Positions 49,501 to 61,000 of a stretch of 64,000 nt of DNA are shown here, piece after piece. Within the stretch, counting starts at the first letter, position 1, and each line of letters starts with the position of its first letter. The notes below the pieces were generated by a model. It saw nothing but the letters and a program-made list of their open reading frames with translations, did no database searches and was not told the DNA's origin. Position numbers and translations under genes: made by a program. The stretch is from Pyropia haitanensis (taxonomy: Eukaryota > Rhodophyta > Bangiophyceae > Bangiales > Bangiaceae): NCBI GenBank assembly GCA_008729055.1, contig SDUX01000008.1, positions 5,667,756 through 5,731,755 of the forward strand. Direction: 5' to 3'.

Positions 49501-49790
49501 CGCCAGTGTGACGGGCGGAACGCGCAGTGGACAGTTTGGGTGGCGGGGCGCACTTTGTGGCCACTGTTGGACCACTTTCTGGCGACTTTCGTCTCAATTT
49601 TCTTTGCAGTTATGGAAAGTTCTTGCCCCCAATTGCCCATTTGTGTCCTAATTTGGCCCCTTTTTGCCCACTTTTTGCCCACTTCTTACCCACTTCCTAC
49701 CCACTTTTGCCCACTTTTGCCCACTTTTGCCCACTTTTGCGTCTACAGCGATGCTGCACACGATGCGGCGGCCGAATTGGCGCGCATCTT
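31515..49790 (+). repeat. Regular satellite block IIIb (subfamily F2, layered variants)
   Basis: From 31,515 CAATTGTGTGG is replaced by CAATTTGTGG (31,515 and 32,891) or CAATTTTGTGG. Further variants then enter in order: CACGGTCG for CACTGTCG (first about 32,629), GATCCGG for GATGCGG (33,241), AATGCAGC for AATGCTGC (34,781), and GCATCCTTCG for GCATACTTCG (36,019, consistent from 38,773). A one-base deletion in CATGGGGTGG occurs at about 35,393; 39,527; 40,215; 41,592; 42,280; 44,346 and 45,722. Variants revert from 46,324 onward. Steps are 688 or 689 bp. Confidence 0.93.
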
Positions 49791-52700
49791 CGTTCCAGCC
49801 ATAGATCCGCCCGCTCGATGTCCGAGGTTCGACCCCACGGTCGTGCATGGGTGGTAGGCCGCTTCTCACCACTTTTGCCCACTGTTGCCCACTTTTGCCC
49901 ACTTTTGCGTGTACAGCAATGCGCACGCGCTCCGGCGGCCGAATTGCTCGCATCCTTTATTCCAGCCATACATCCGCCCGCTCGACGTCCGAGTTCACCC
50001 GCACCGTCGTGCATGGGGTGGTTGGCCGACCGTTCGTTGGCGCGTCCGTTGGATGCAACGAGTGTTTTGTGGAGCGCCGGTTCCACGTGTCATTTTGTGG
50101 AATGGTTTTTGCCACGTGGGGTCCGACAGCCAGGTGTGACGGTCGGCGACAAAAGTTCCGCCTCACACGTCCACGCCAGTGTGACGGGCGGAACGCGCAG
50201 TGGACAGTTTGGGTGGCGGGGCGCACTTTGTGGCCACTGTTGGACCACTTTCTGGCGACTTTCGTCTCAATTTTTGCCCGCTTTTTGGCCCACTTCTTAC
50301 CCACTTCCTACCCACTTTTGCCCACTTTTGCCCACTTTTGCCCACTTTTGCGTCTACAGCGATGCTGCACACGATGCGGCGGCCGAATTGGCGCGCATAC
50401 TTCGTTCCAGCCATAGATCCGCCCGTTCCACCGATGCCGACCGGTTCGTGCATGCACTGGTTGGCCGACCTGCATTCGTTGGCGCGTCCGCTGCAACGAG
50501 TGTTTTGTGGAGCGCCGGTTTCCACGTGTCAATTGTGTGGAATGGTTTTTGCCACGTGGGGGTCCCGACAGCCAGGTGTGACGGTCGGCGACAAAAGTTC
50601 CGCCCTCACACCGTCCACGCCAGTGTGACGGGCGGAACGCGCAGTGGACAGTTTGGTGGCGGGGCGCACTTTGTGGCCACTGTTGGACCACTTTCTGGCG
50701 ACTTTCGTCTCAATTTTCTTTGCAGTTATGGAAAGTTCTTGCCCCCAATTGCCCATTTGTGTCCTAATTTGGCCCCCTTTTTGCCCACTTTTTGCCCACT
50801 TCTTACCCACTTCCTACCCACTTTTGCCCACTTTTGCCCACTTTTGCCCACTTTTGCGTCTACAGCGATGCTGCACACGATGCGGCGGCCGAATTGGCGC
50901 GCATACTTCGTTCCAGCCATAGATCCGCTCTAGCTCGATGTCCGAGCCGTTCCCGCCACCGACCCACGAGGTTCCACCAGCATGCACGTGGTAGGCCATG
51001 GGGTGGTTGGCCGACCTGTTCGTTGGCGCGTCCGTTGGATGCAACGAGTGTTTTGTGGAGCGCCGGTTTCCACGTGTCAATTGTGTGGAATGGTTTTTGC
51101 CACGTGGGGGACTGTTCCGACAGCCACTTGTGACGGTGCCGACTTTTGCGTGTACAGCAATGCTGCACGCGCCGCCGCCACGCCAGGCCGACATGCTGGA
51201 ACGCGCAGTTTAGACAGTTTGGGTGGCATCCGGCCCGCACTTTGACGTCCGAGGTTCCACTTTCTGTCGCGCACTGGGGTCTCAACCTGTTCGTTGGCGC
51301 GTCCGTTGGATGCAACGAGTTTTGTGGAGCGCCGGTTTCCACGTGTCAATTGTGTGGAATGGTTTTTGCCACGTGGGGTCCCGACAGCCAGGTGTGACGG
51401 TCGGCGACAAAAGTTCCGCCCATCACACCGTGTCACGCCAGTGTTTGGCCGGCCGGAACCCACTTCAGCCCACTTTTGCCCACTTTTGCCCACTTTTGCG
51501 TCTACAGCGATGCTGCACACGATGCGGCGGCCGAATTGGCGCGCATACTTCGTTCCAGCCATAGATCCGCCCGCTCGATGTCCGAGGTTCGACCCCCACT
51601 GTCGTGCATGGGGTGGTAGGCCGCTTCTCACCCACTTTTGCCCACTGTTGCCCACTTTTGCCCACTTTTGCGTGTACAGCAATGCTGCACGCGCTCCGGC
51701 GGCCGAATTGGCTCGCATCCTTTTCGTCAATTTTCTTTGCCCGTTATGGAAAGTTCTTGCCACCCAATTGCGTGCATTTGTGTGGTAATTTGGCCGACCT
51801 GTTTTGCCCACTTTTTGCCCACCGTTGGACCCACTTCCTACCCACTTTTGCCCACTTTTGCCCACTTTTGCCCACTTTTTTCTACAGCGATGCTTGCACA
51901 CGATGCGTTTTTGCCACGCCGAATTGGCGCGCGATACTTCGCCAGGTGTGATAGATCGGCGCCCGCTCGATGTCCGAGGTTCGACCCCCACTGTCGTGCA
52001 TGGGGGCGGAACGCGCAGTGGACAGTTTGGGTGGCGGGGCGCACTTTGTGGCCACTGTTGGACCACTTTCTGGCGACTTTCGTCTCAATTTTCTTTGCAG
52101 TTATGGAAAGTTCCCACCCCCAATTGCCCACTTTTGCCCACTTTTGCGTGTACAGCAATGCTGCACGCGCCCCGGAGGCCGAATTGGCTCCACTTCATCC
52201 TTTATTCCAGCCATACATCCGCCCGCTCGACGTCCGAGGTTCCACCCGCACCGTCGTGCATGGGGTGGTTGGCCGACCTGTTCGTTGGCGCGTCCGTTGG
52301 ATGCAACGAGTGTTTTGTGGAGCGCCGGTTTCCACGTGTCAATTGTGTGGAATGGTTTTTGCCACGTGGGGTCCCGACAGCCAGGTGTGACGGTCGGCGA
52401 CAAAAGTTCCGCCCTCACACCGTCCACGCCAGTGTGACGGGCGGAACGCGCAGTGGACAGTTTGGGTGGCGGGGCGCACTTTGTGGCCACTGTTGGACCA
52501 CTTTCTGGCGACTTTCGTCTCAATTTTCTTTGCAGTTATGGAAAGTTCTTGCCCCAATTGCCCATTTGTGTCCTAATTTGGCCCCCTTTTTGCCCACTTT
52601 TTGCCCACTTCTTACCCACTTCCTACCCACTTTTGCCCACTTTTGCCCACTTTTGCCCACTTTTGCGTCTACAGCGATGCTGCACACGATGCGGCGGCCG

Positions 52701-55038
52701 AATTGGCGCGCATACTTCGTTCCAGCCATAGATCCGCCCGCTCGATGTCCGAGGTTCGACCCCCACTGTCGTGCATGGGTGGTAGGCCGCTTCTCACCCA
52801 CTTTTGCCCACTGTTGCCCACTTTTGCCCACTTTTGCGTGTACAGCAATGCTGCACGCGCTCCGGCGGCCCCGAATTGGCTCGCATCCTTATTCCAGCCA
52901 TACATCCGCCCGCTCGACGTCGACGTCCGTTCCACCCGCACCGTCACATGGGGTGGTTGGCCGTGGTTGGCGTTGGCCTGCGTCCGTTGCGCGCAACGAG
53001 TGTGCAACGAGTGGAGCGCCGGTTTCCACGTGTCAATTGTGTTCCACGAATGGTTTTTGCCACGTGGGGGTTTGCCAGGTGTGACGGTCGGCGACAAAAG
53101 TTCCGCCCTCACACCGTCCACGCCACGGGCGGAACGCGCAGTGTTTGGGTGGCGGGGCGCACTTTGGGCCACTGTTGGACCACTTTCTGTCCTCAATTTT
53201 CTTTGCAGTTATGGAAAGTTCTTGCCCCCAATTGCCCATTTGAATTTGGCCCCCTTTTTGCCCACTTTTTTGCCCACTTCTTACCCACTTCCTACCCACT
53301 TTTGCCCACTTTTGCCCACTTTTGCCCACTTTTGCGTCTACAGCGATGCTGCACACGATGCGGCGGCCGAATTGGCGCGCATACTTCGTTCCAGCCATAG
53401 ATCCGCCCGCTCGATGTCCGAGGTTCGACCCCCACTGTCGTGCATGGGGTGGTAGGCCGCTTCTCACCCACTTTTGCCCACTGTTGCCCACTTTTGCCCA
53501 CTTTTGCGTGTACAGCAATGCTGCACGCGCTCCGGAGGCCGAATTGGCTGCATCCTTTATTCCAGCCACGGTCGGCGACAAAAGTTCCGCCCTCACACCG
53601 TCCACGCCAGTGTGACGGGCGGAACGCGCAGTGGACAGTTTGGGTGGCGGGGCGCACTTTGTGGCCACTGTTGGACCACTTTCTGGCGACTTTCGTCTCA
53701 ATTTTCTTTGCAGTTATGGAAAGTTCTTGCCCCCAATTGCCCATTTGTGTCCTAATTTGGCCCCCTTTTTGCCCACTTTTTGCCCACTTCTTACCCACTT
53801 CCTACCCACTTTTGCCCACTTTTGCCCACTTTTGCCCACTTTTGCGTCTACAGCGATGCTGCACACGATGCGGCGGCCGAATTGGCGCGCATACTTCGTT
53901 CCAGCCATAGATCCGCCCGCTCGATGTCCGAGGTTCGACCCCCACTGTCGTGCATGGGGTGGTAGGCCGCTTCTCACCCACTTTTGCCCACTGTTGCCCA
54001 CTTTTGCCCACTTTTGCGTGTACAGCAATGCTGCACGCGCTCCGGAGGCCGAATTGGCTCGCATCCTTATTCCAGCCATACATCCGCCCGCTCGACGTCG
54101 AGGTTCCACCCGCACCGTTGCATGGGGTGGTTGGCCGACCTGTTCGTTGGCGCGTCCGTTGGATGCAACGAGTGTTTTGTGGAGCGCCGGTTTCCACGTC
54201 CCACGTGGGGTCCCGACAGCCAGGTGTGACGGTCGGCGACAAAAGTTCCGCCCTCACACCGTCCACGCCAGTGTGACGGGCGGAACGCGCAGTGGACAGT
54301 TTGGGTGGCGGGGCGCACTCCACTGTTGGACCACTTTCTGGCGACTTTCGTCTCAATTTTCTTTGCAGTTATGGAAAGTTCCCCCCAATTGCCCATTTGT
54401 GTCCTAATTTGGCCCCCTTTTTGCCCACTTTTTGCCCACTTCTTACCCACTTCCTACCCACTTTTGCCCACTTTTGCGCCCACTTTTGCGTCTACAGCGA
54501 TGCTGCACACGATGCGGCGGCCGAATTGGCGCGCATACTTCGTTCCAGCCATAGATCCGCCCGCTCGATGTCCGAGGTTCGACCCCCACTGTCGTGCATG
54601 GGGTGGTAGGCCGCTTCTCACCCACTTTTGCCCACTGTTGCCCACTTTTGCCCACTTTTGTGTACAGCAATGCTGCACGCGCTCCGGCGGCCGAATTGGC
54701 TCGCATCCTTTATTCCAGCCATACATCCGCCCGCTCGACGTCCGAGGTTCCACCCGCACCGTCGTGCATGGGGTGGTTGGCCGACCTGTTCGTTGGCGCG
54801 TCCGTTGGATGCAACGACGCCGGTTTCCACGTGTCCCACGTGGGGTCCCGACAGCCAGGTGTGACGGTCGGCGACAAAAGTTCCGCCCTCACACCGTCCA
54901 CGCCAGTGTGACGGGCGGAACGCGCAGTGGACAGTTTGGGTGGCGGGCGCACTTTGTGGCCACTGTTGGACCACTTTCTGGCCTTTCGTCTCAATTTTCT
55001 TTGCAGTTATGGAAAGTTCTTGCCCCCAATTGCCCATT
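49791..55038 (+). repeat. Scrambled, deletion-rich satellite stretch II
   Basis: About a dozen single-base losses occur within 49,790-50,180 (for example GCGCATCTTCG, CTCACCACTT, GAATTGCTCG, GAGTTCACCC). Shuffled or truncated units follow at about 50,270, 50,926-51,470, 51,720-52,010 and 52,870-53,200, alternating with intact pieces. Two sharp deletion junctions occur near 53,571 (second 165-bp segment joined to the hairpin region) and near 55,037 (the pyrimidine stretch joined directly to CTCACCCACTT). The variants match the older F2 forms (CAATTGTGTGG, CACTGTCG). Confidence 0.8.
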
Positions 55039-58000
55039 CTCACCCACTTTTGCCCACTGTTGCCCACTTTTGCCCACTTTTGCGTGTACAGCAATGCTGC
55101 ACGCGCTCCGGAGGCCGAATTGGCTCGCATCCTTTATTCCAGCCATACATCCGCCCGCTCGACGTCCGAGGTTCCACCCGCACCGTCGTGCATGGGGTGG
55201 TTGGCCGACCTGTTCGTTGGCGCGTCCGTTGGATGCAACGAGTGTTTTGTGGAGCGCCGGTTTCCACGTGTCAATTGTGTGGAATGGTTTTTGCCACGTG
55301 GGGGTCCCGACAGCCAGGTGTGACGGTCGGCGACAAAAGTTCCGCCCTCACACCGTCCACGCCAGTGTGACGGGCGGAACGCGCAGTGGACAGTTTGGGT
55401 GGCGGGGCGCACTTTGTGGCCACTGTTGGACCACTTTCTGGCGACTTTCGTCTCAATTTTCTTTGCAGTTATGGAAAGTTCTTGCCCCCAATTGCCCATT
55501 TGTGTCCTAATTTGGCCCCCTTTTTGCCCACTTTTTGCCCACTTCTTACCCACTTCCTACCCACTTTTGCCCACTTTTGCCCACTTTTGCCCACTTTTGC
55601 GTCTACAGCGATGCTGCACACGATGCGGCGGCCGAATTGGCGCGCATACTTCGTTCCAGCCATAGATCCGCCCGCTCGATGTCCGAGGTTCGACCCCCAC
55701 TGTCGTGCATGGGGTGGTAGGCCGCTTCTCACCCACTTTTGCCCACTGTTGCCCACTTTTGCCCACTTTTGCGTGTACAGCAATGCTGCACGCGCTCCGG
55801 CGGCCGAATTGGCTCGCATCCTTTATTCCAGCCATACATCCGCCCGCTCGACGTCCGAGGTTCCACCCGCACCGTCGTGCATGGGGTGGTTGGCCGACCT
55901 GTTCGTTGGCGCGTCCGTTGGATGCAACGAGTGTTTTGTGGAGCGCCGGTTTCCACGTGTCAATTTGTGGAATGGTTTTTGCCACGTGGGGGTCCCGACA
56001 GCCAGGTGTGACGGTCGGCGACAAAAGTTCCGCCCTCACACCGTCCACGCCAGTGTGACGGGCGGAACGCGCAGTGGACAGTTTGGGTGGCGGGGCGCAC
56101 TTTGTGGCCACTGTTGGACCACTTTCTGGCGACTTTCGTCTCAATTTTCTTTGCAGTTATGGAAAGTTCTTGCCCCCAATTGCCCATTTGTGTCCTAATT
56201 TGGCCCCCTTTTTGCCCACTTTTTGCCCACTTCTTACCCACTTCCTACCCACTTTTGCCCACTTTTGCCCACTTTTGCCCACTTTTGCGTCTACAGCGAT
56301 GCTGCACACGATGCGGCGGCCGAATTGGCGCGCATACTTCGTTCCAGCCATAGATCCGCCCGCTCGATGTCCGAGGTTCGACCCCCACTGTCGTGCATGG
56401 GGTGGTAGGCCGCTTCTCACCCACTTTTGCCCACTGTTGCCCACTTTTGCCCACTTTTGCGTGTACAGCAATGCTGCACGCGCTCCGGCGGCCGAATTGG
56501 CTCGCATCCTTTATTCCAGCCATACATCCGCCCGCTCGACGTCCGAGGTTCCACCCGCACCGTCGTGCATGGGGTGGTTGGCCGACCTGTTCGTTGGCGC
56601 GTCCGTTGGATGCAACGAGTGTTTTGTGGAGCGCCGGTTTCCACGTGTCAATTTGTGGAATGGTTTTTGCCACGTGGGGGTCCCGACAGCCAGGTGTGAC
56701 GGTCGGCGACAAAAGTTCCGCCCTCACACCGTCCACGCCAGTGTGACGGGCGGAACGCGCAGTGGACAGTTTGGGTGGCGGGGCGCACTTTGTGGCCACT
56801 GTTGGACCACTTTCTGGCGACTTTCGTCTCAATTTTCTTTGCAGTTATGGAAAGTTCTTGCCCCCAATTGCCCATTTGTGTCCTAATTTGGCCCCCTTTT
56901 TGCCCACTTTTTGCCCACTTCTTACCCACTTCCTACCCACTTTTGCCCACTTTTGCCCACTTTTGCCCACTTTTGCGTCTACAGCGATGCTGCACACGAT
57001 GCGGCGGCCGAATTGGCGCGCATACTTCGTTCCAGCCATAGATCCGCCCGCTCGATGTCCGAGGTTCGACCCCCACTGTCGTGCATGGGGTGGTAGGCCG
57101 CTTCTCACCCACTTTTGCCCACTGTTGCCCACTTTTGCCCACTTTTGCGTGTACAGCAATGCTGCACGCGCTCCGGCGGCCGAATTGGCTCGCATCCTTT
57201 ATTCCAGCCATACATCCGCCCGCTCGACGTCCGAGGTTCCACCCGCACCGTCGTGCATGGGGTGGTTGGCCGACCTGTTCGTTGGCGCGTCCGTTGGATG
57301 CAACGAGTGTTTTGTGGAGCGCCGGTTTCCACGTGTCAATTTTGTGGAATGGTTTTTGCCACGTGGGGGTCCCGACAGCCAGGTGTGACGGTCGGCGACA
57401 AAAGTTCCGCCCTCACACCGTCCACGCCAGTGTGACGGGCGGAACGCGCAGTGGACAGTTTGGGTGGCGGGGCGCACTTTGTGGCCACTGTTGGACCACT
57501 TTCTGGCGACTTTCGTCTCAATTTTCTTTGCAGTTATGGAAAGTTCTTGCCCCCAATTGCCCATTTGTGTCCTAATTTGGCCCCCTTTTTGCCCACTTTT
57601 TGCCCACTTCTTACCCACTTCCTACCCACTTTTGCCCACTTTTGCCCACTTTTGCCCACTTTTGCGTCTACAGCGATGCTGCACACGATGCGGCGGCCGA
57701 ATTGGCGCGCATACTTCGTTCCAGCCATAGATCCGCCCGCTCGATGTCCGAGGTTCGACCCCCACTGTCGTGCATGGGGTGGTAGGCCGCTTCTCACCCA
57801 CTTTTGCCCACTGTTGCCCACTTTTGCCCACTTTTGCGTGTACAGCAATGCTGCACGCGCTCCGGCGGCCGAATTGGCTCGCATCCTTTATTCCAGCCAT
57901 ACATCCGCCCGCTCGACGTCCGAGGTTCCACCCGCACCGTCGTGCATGGGGTGGTTGGCCGACCTGTTCGTTGGCGCGTCCGTTGGATGCAACGAGTGTT

Positions 58001-61000
58001 TTGTGGAGCGCCGGTTTCCACGTGTCAATTTTGTGGAATGGTTTTTGCCACGTGGGGGTCCCGACAGCCAGGTGTGACGGTCGGCGACAAAAGTTCCGCC
58101 CTCACACCGTCCACGCCAGTGTGACGGGCGGAACGCGCAGTGGACAGTTTGGGTGGCGGGGCGCACTTTGTGGCCACTGTTGGACCACTTTCTGGCGACT
58201 TTCGTCTCAATTTTCTTTGCAGTTATGGAAAGTTCTTGCCCCCAATTGCCCATTTGTGTCCTAATTTGGCCCCCTTTTTGCCCACTTTTTGCCCACTTCT
58301 TACCCACTTCCTACCCACTTTTGCCCACTTTTGCCCACTTTTGCCCACTTTTGCGTCTACAGCGATGCTGCACACGATGCGGCGGCCGAATTGGCGCGCA
58401 TACTTCGTTCCAGCCATAGATCCGCCCGCTCGATGTCCGAGGTTCGACCCCCACTGTCGTGCATGGGGTGGTAGGCCGCTTCTCACCCACTTTTGCCCAC
58501 TGTTGCCCACTTTTGCCCACTTTTGCGTGTACAGCAATGCTGCACGCGCTCCGGCGGCCGAATTGGCTCGCATCCTTTATTCCAGCCATACATCCGCCCG
58601 CTCGACGTCCGAGGTTCCACCCGCACCGTCGTGCATGGGGTGGTTGGCCGACCTGTTCGTTGGCGCGTCCGTTGGATGCAACGAGTGTTTTGTGGAGCGC
58701 CGGTTTCCACGTGTCAATTGTGTGGAATGGTTTTTGCCACGTGGGGGTCCCGACAGCCAGGTGTGACGGTCGGCGACAAAAGTTCCGCCCTCACACCGTC
58801 CACGCCAGTGTGACGGGCGGAACGCGCAGTGGACAGTTTGGGTGGCGGGGCGCACTTTGTGGCCACTGTTGGACCACTTTCTGGCGACTTTCGTCTCAAT
58901 TTTCTTTGCAGTTATGGAAAGTTCTTGCCCCCAATTGCCCATTTGTGTCCTAATTTGGCCCCCTTTTTGCCCACTTTTTGCCCACTTCTTACCCACTTCC
59001 TACCCACTTTTGCCCACTTTTGCCCACTTTTGCCCACTTTTGCGTCTACAGCGATGCTGCACACGATGCGGCGGCCGAATTGGCGCGCATACTTCGTTCC
59101 AGCCATAGATCCGCCCGCTCGATGTCCGAGGTTCGACCCCCACTGTCGTGCATGGGGTGGTAGGCCGCTTCTCACCCACTTTTGCCCACTGTTGCCCACT
59201 TTTGCCCACTTTTGCGTGTACAGCAATGCTGCACGCGCTCCGGCGGCCGAATTGGCTCGCATCCTTTATTCCAGCCATACATCCGCCCGCTCGACGTCCG
59301 AGGTTCCACCCGCACCGTCGTGCATGGGGTGGTTGGCCGACCTGTTCGTTGGCGCGTCCGTTGGATGCAACGAGTGTTTTGTGGAGCGCCGGTTTCCACG
59401 TGTCAATTTGTGGAATGGTTTTTGCCACGTGGGGGTCCCGACAGCCAGGTGTGACGGTCGGCGACAAAAGTTCCGCCCTCACACCGTCCACGCCAGTGTG
59501 ACGGGCGGAACGCGCAGTGGACAGTTTGGGTGGCGGGGCGCACTTTGTGGCCACTGTTGGACCACTTTCTGGCGACTTTCGTCTCAATTTTCTTTGCAGT
59601 TATGGAAAGTTCTTGCCCCCAATTGCCCATTTGTGTCCTAATTTGGCCCCCTTTTTGCCCACTTTTTGCCCACTTCTTACCCACTTCCTACCCACTTTTG
59701 CCCACTTTTGCCCACTTTTGCCCACTTTTGCGTCTACAGCGATGCTGCACACGATGCGGCGGCCGAATTGGCGCGCATACTTCGTTCCAGCCATAGATCC
59801 GCCCGCTCGATGTCCGAGGTTCGACCCCCACTGTCGTGCATGGGGTGGTAGGCCGCTTCTCACCCACTTTTGCCCACTGTTGCCCACTTTTGCCCACTTT
59901 TGCGTGTACAGCAATGCTGCACGCGCTCCGGCGGCCGAATTGGCTCGCATCCTTTATTCCAGCCATACATCCGCCCGCTCGACGTCCGAGGTTCCACCCG
60001 CACCGTCGTGCATGGGGTGGTTGGCCGACCTGTTCGTTGGCGCGTCCGTTGGATGCAACGAGTGTTTTGTGGAGCGCCGGTTTCCACGTGTCAATTTTGT
60101 GGAATGGTTTTTGCCACGTGGGGGTCCCGACAGCCAGGTGTGACGGTCGGCGACAAAAGTTCCGCCCTCACACCGTCCACGCCAGTGTGACGGGCGGAAC
60201 GCGCAGTGGACAGTTTGGGTGGCGGGGCGCACTTTGTGGCCACTGTTGGACCACTTTCTGGCGACTTTCGTCTCAATTTTCTTTGCAGTTATGGAAAGTT
60301 CTTGCCCCCAATTGCCCATTTGTGTCCTAATTTGGCCCCCTTTTTGCCCACTTTTTGCCCACTTCTTACCCACTTCCTACCCACTTTTGCCCACTTTTGC
60401 CCACTTTTGCCCACTTTTGCGTCTACAGCGATGCTGCACACGATGCGGCGGCCGAATTGGCGCGCATACTTCGTTCCAGCCATAGATCCGCCCGCTCGAT
60501 GTCCGAGGTTCGACCCCCACGGTCGTGCATGGGGTGGTAGGCCGCTTCTCACCCACTTTTGCCCACTGTTGCCCACTTTTGCCCACTTTTGCGTGTACAG
60601 CAATGCTGCACGCGCTCCGGCGGCCGAATTGGCTCGCATCCTTTATTCCAGCCATACATCCGCCCGCTCGACGTCCGAGGTTCCACCCGCACCGTCGTGC
60701 ATGGGGTGGTTGGCCGACCTGTTCGTTGGCGCGTCCGTTGGATGCAACGAGTGTTTTGTGGAGCGCCGGTTTCCACGTGTCAATTTTGTGGAATGGTTTT
60801 TGCCACGTGGGGGTCCCGACAGCCAGGTGTGACGGTCGGCGACAAAAGTTCCGCCCTCACACCGTCCACGCCAGTGTGACGGGCGGAACGCGCAGTGGAC
60901 AGTTTGGGTGGCGGGGCGCACTTTGTGGCCACTGTTGGACCACTTTCTGGCGACTTTCGTCTCAATTTTCTTTGCAGTTATGGAAAGTTCTTGCCCCCAA

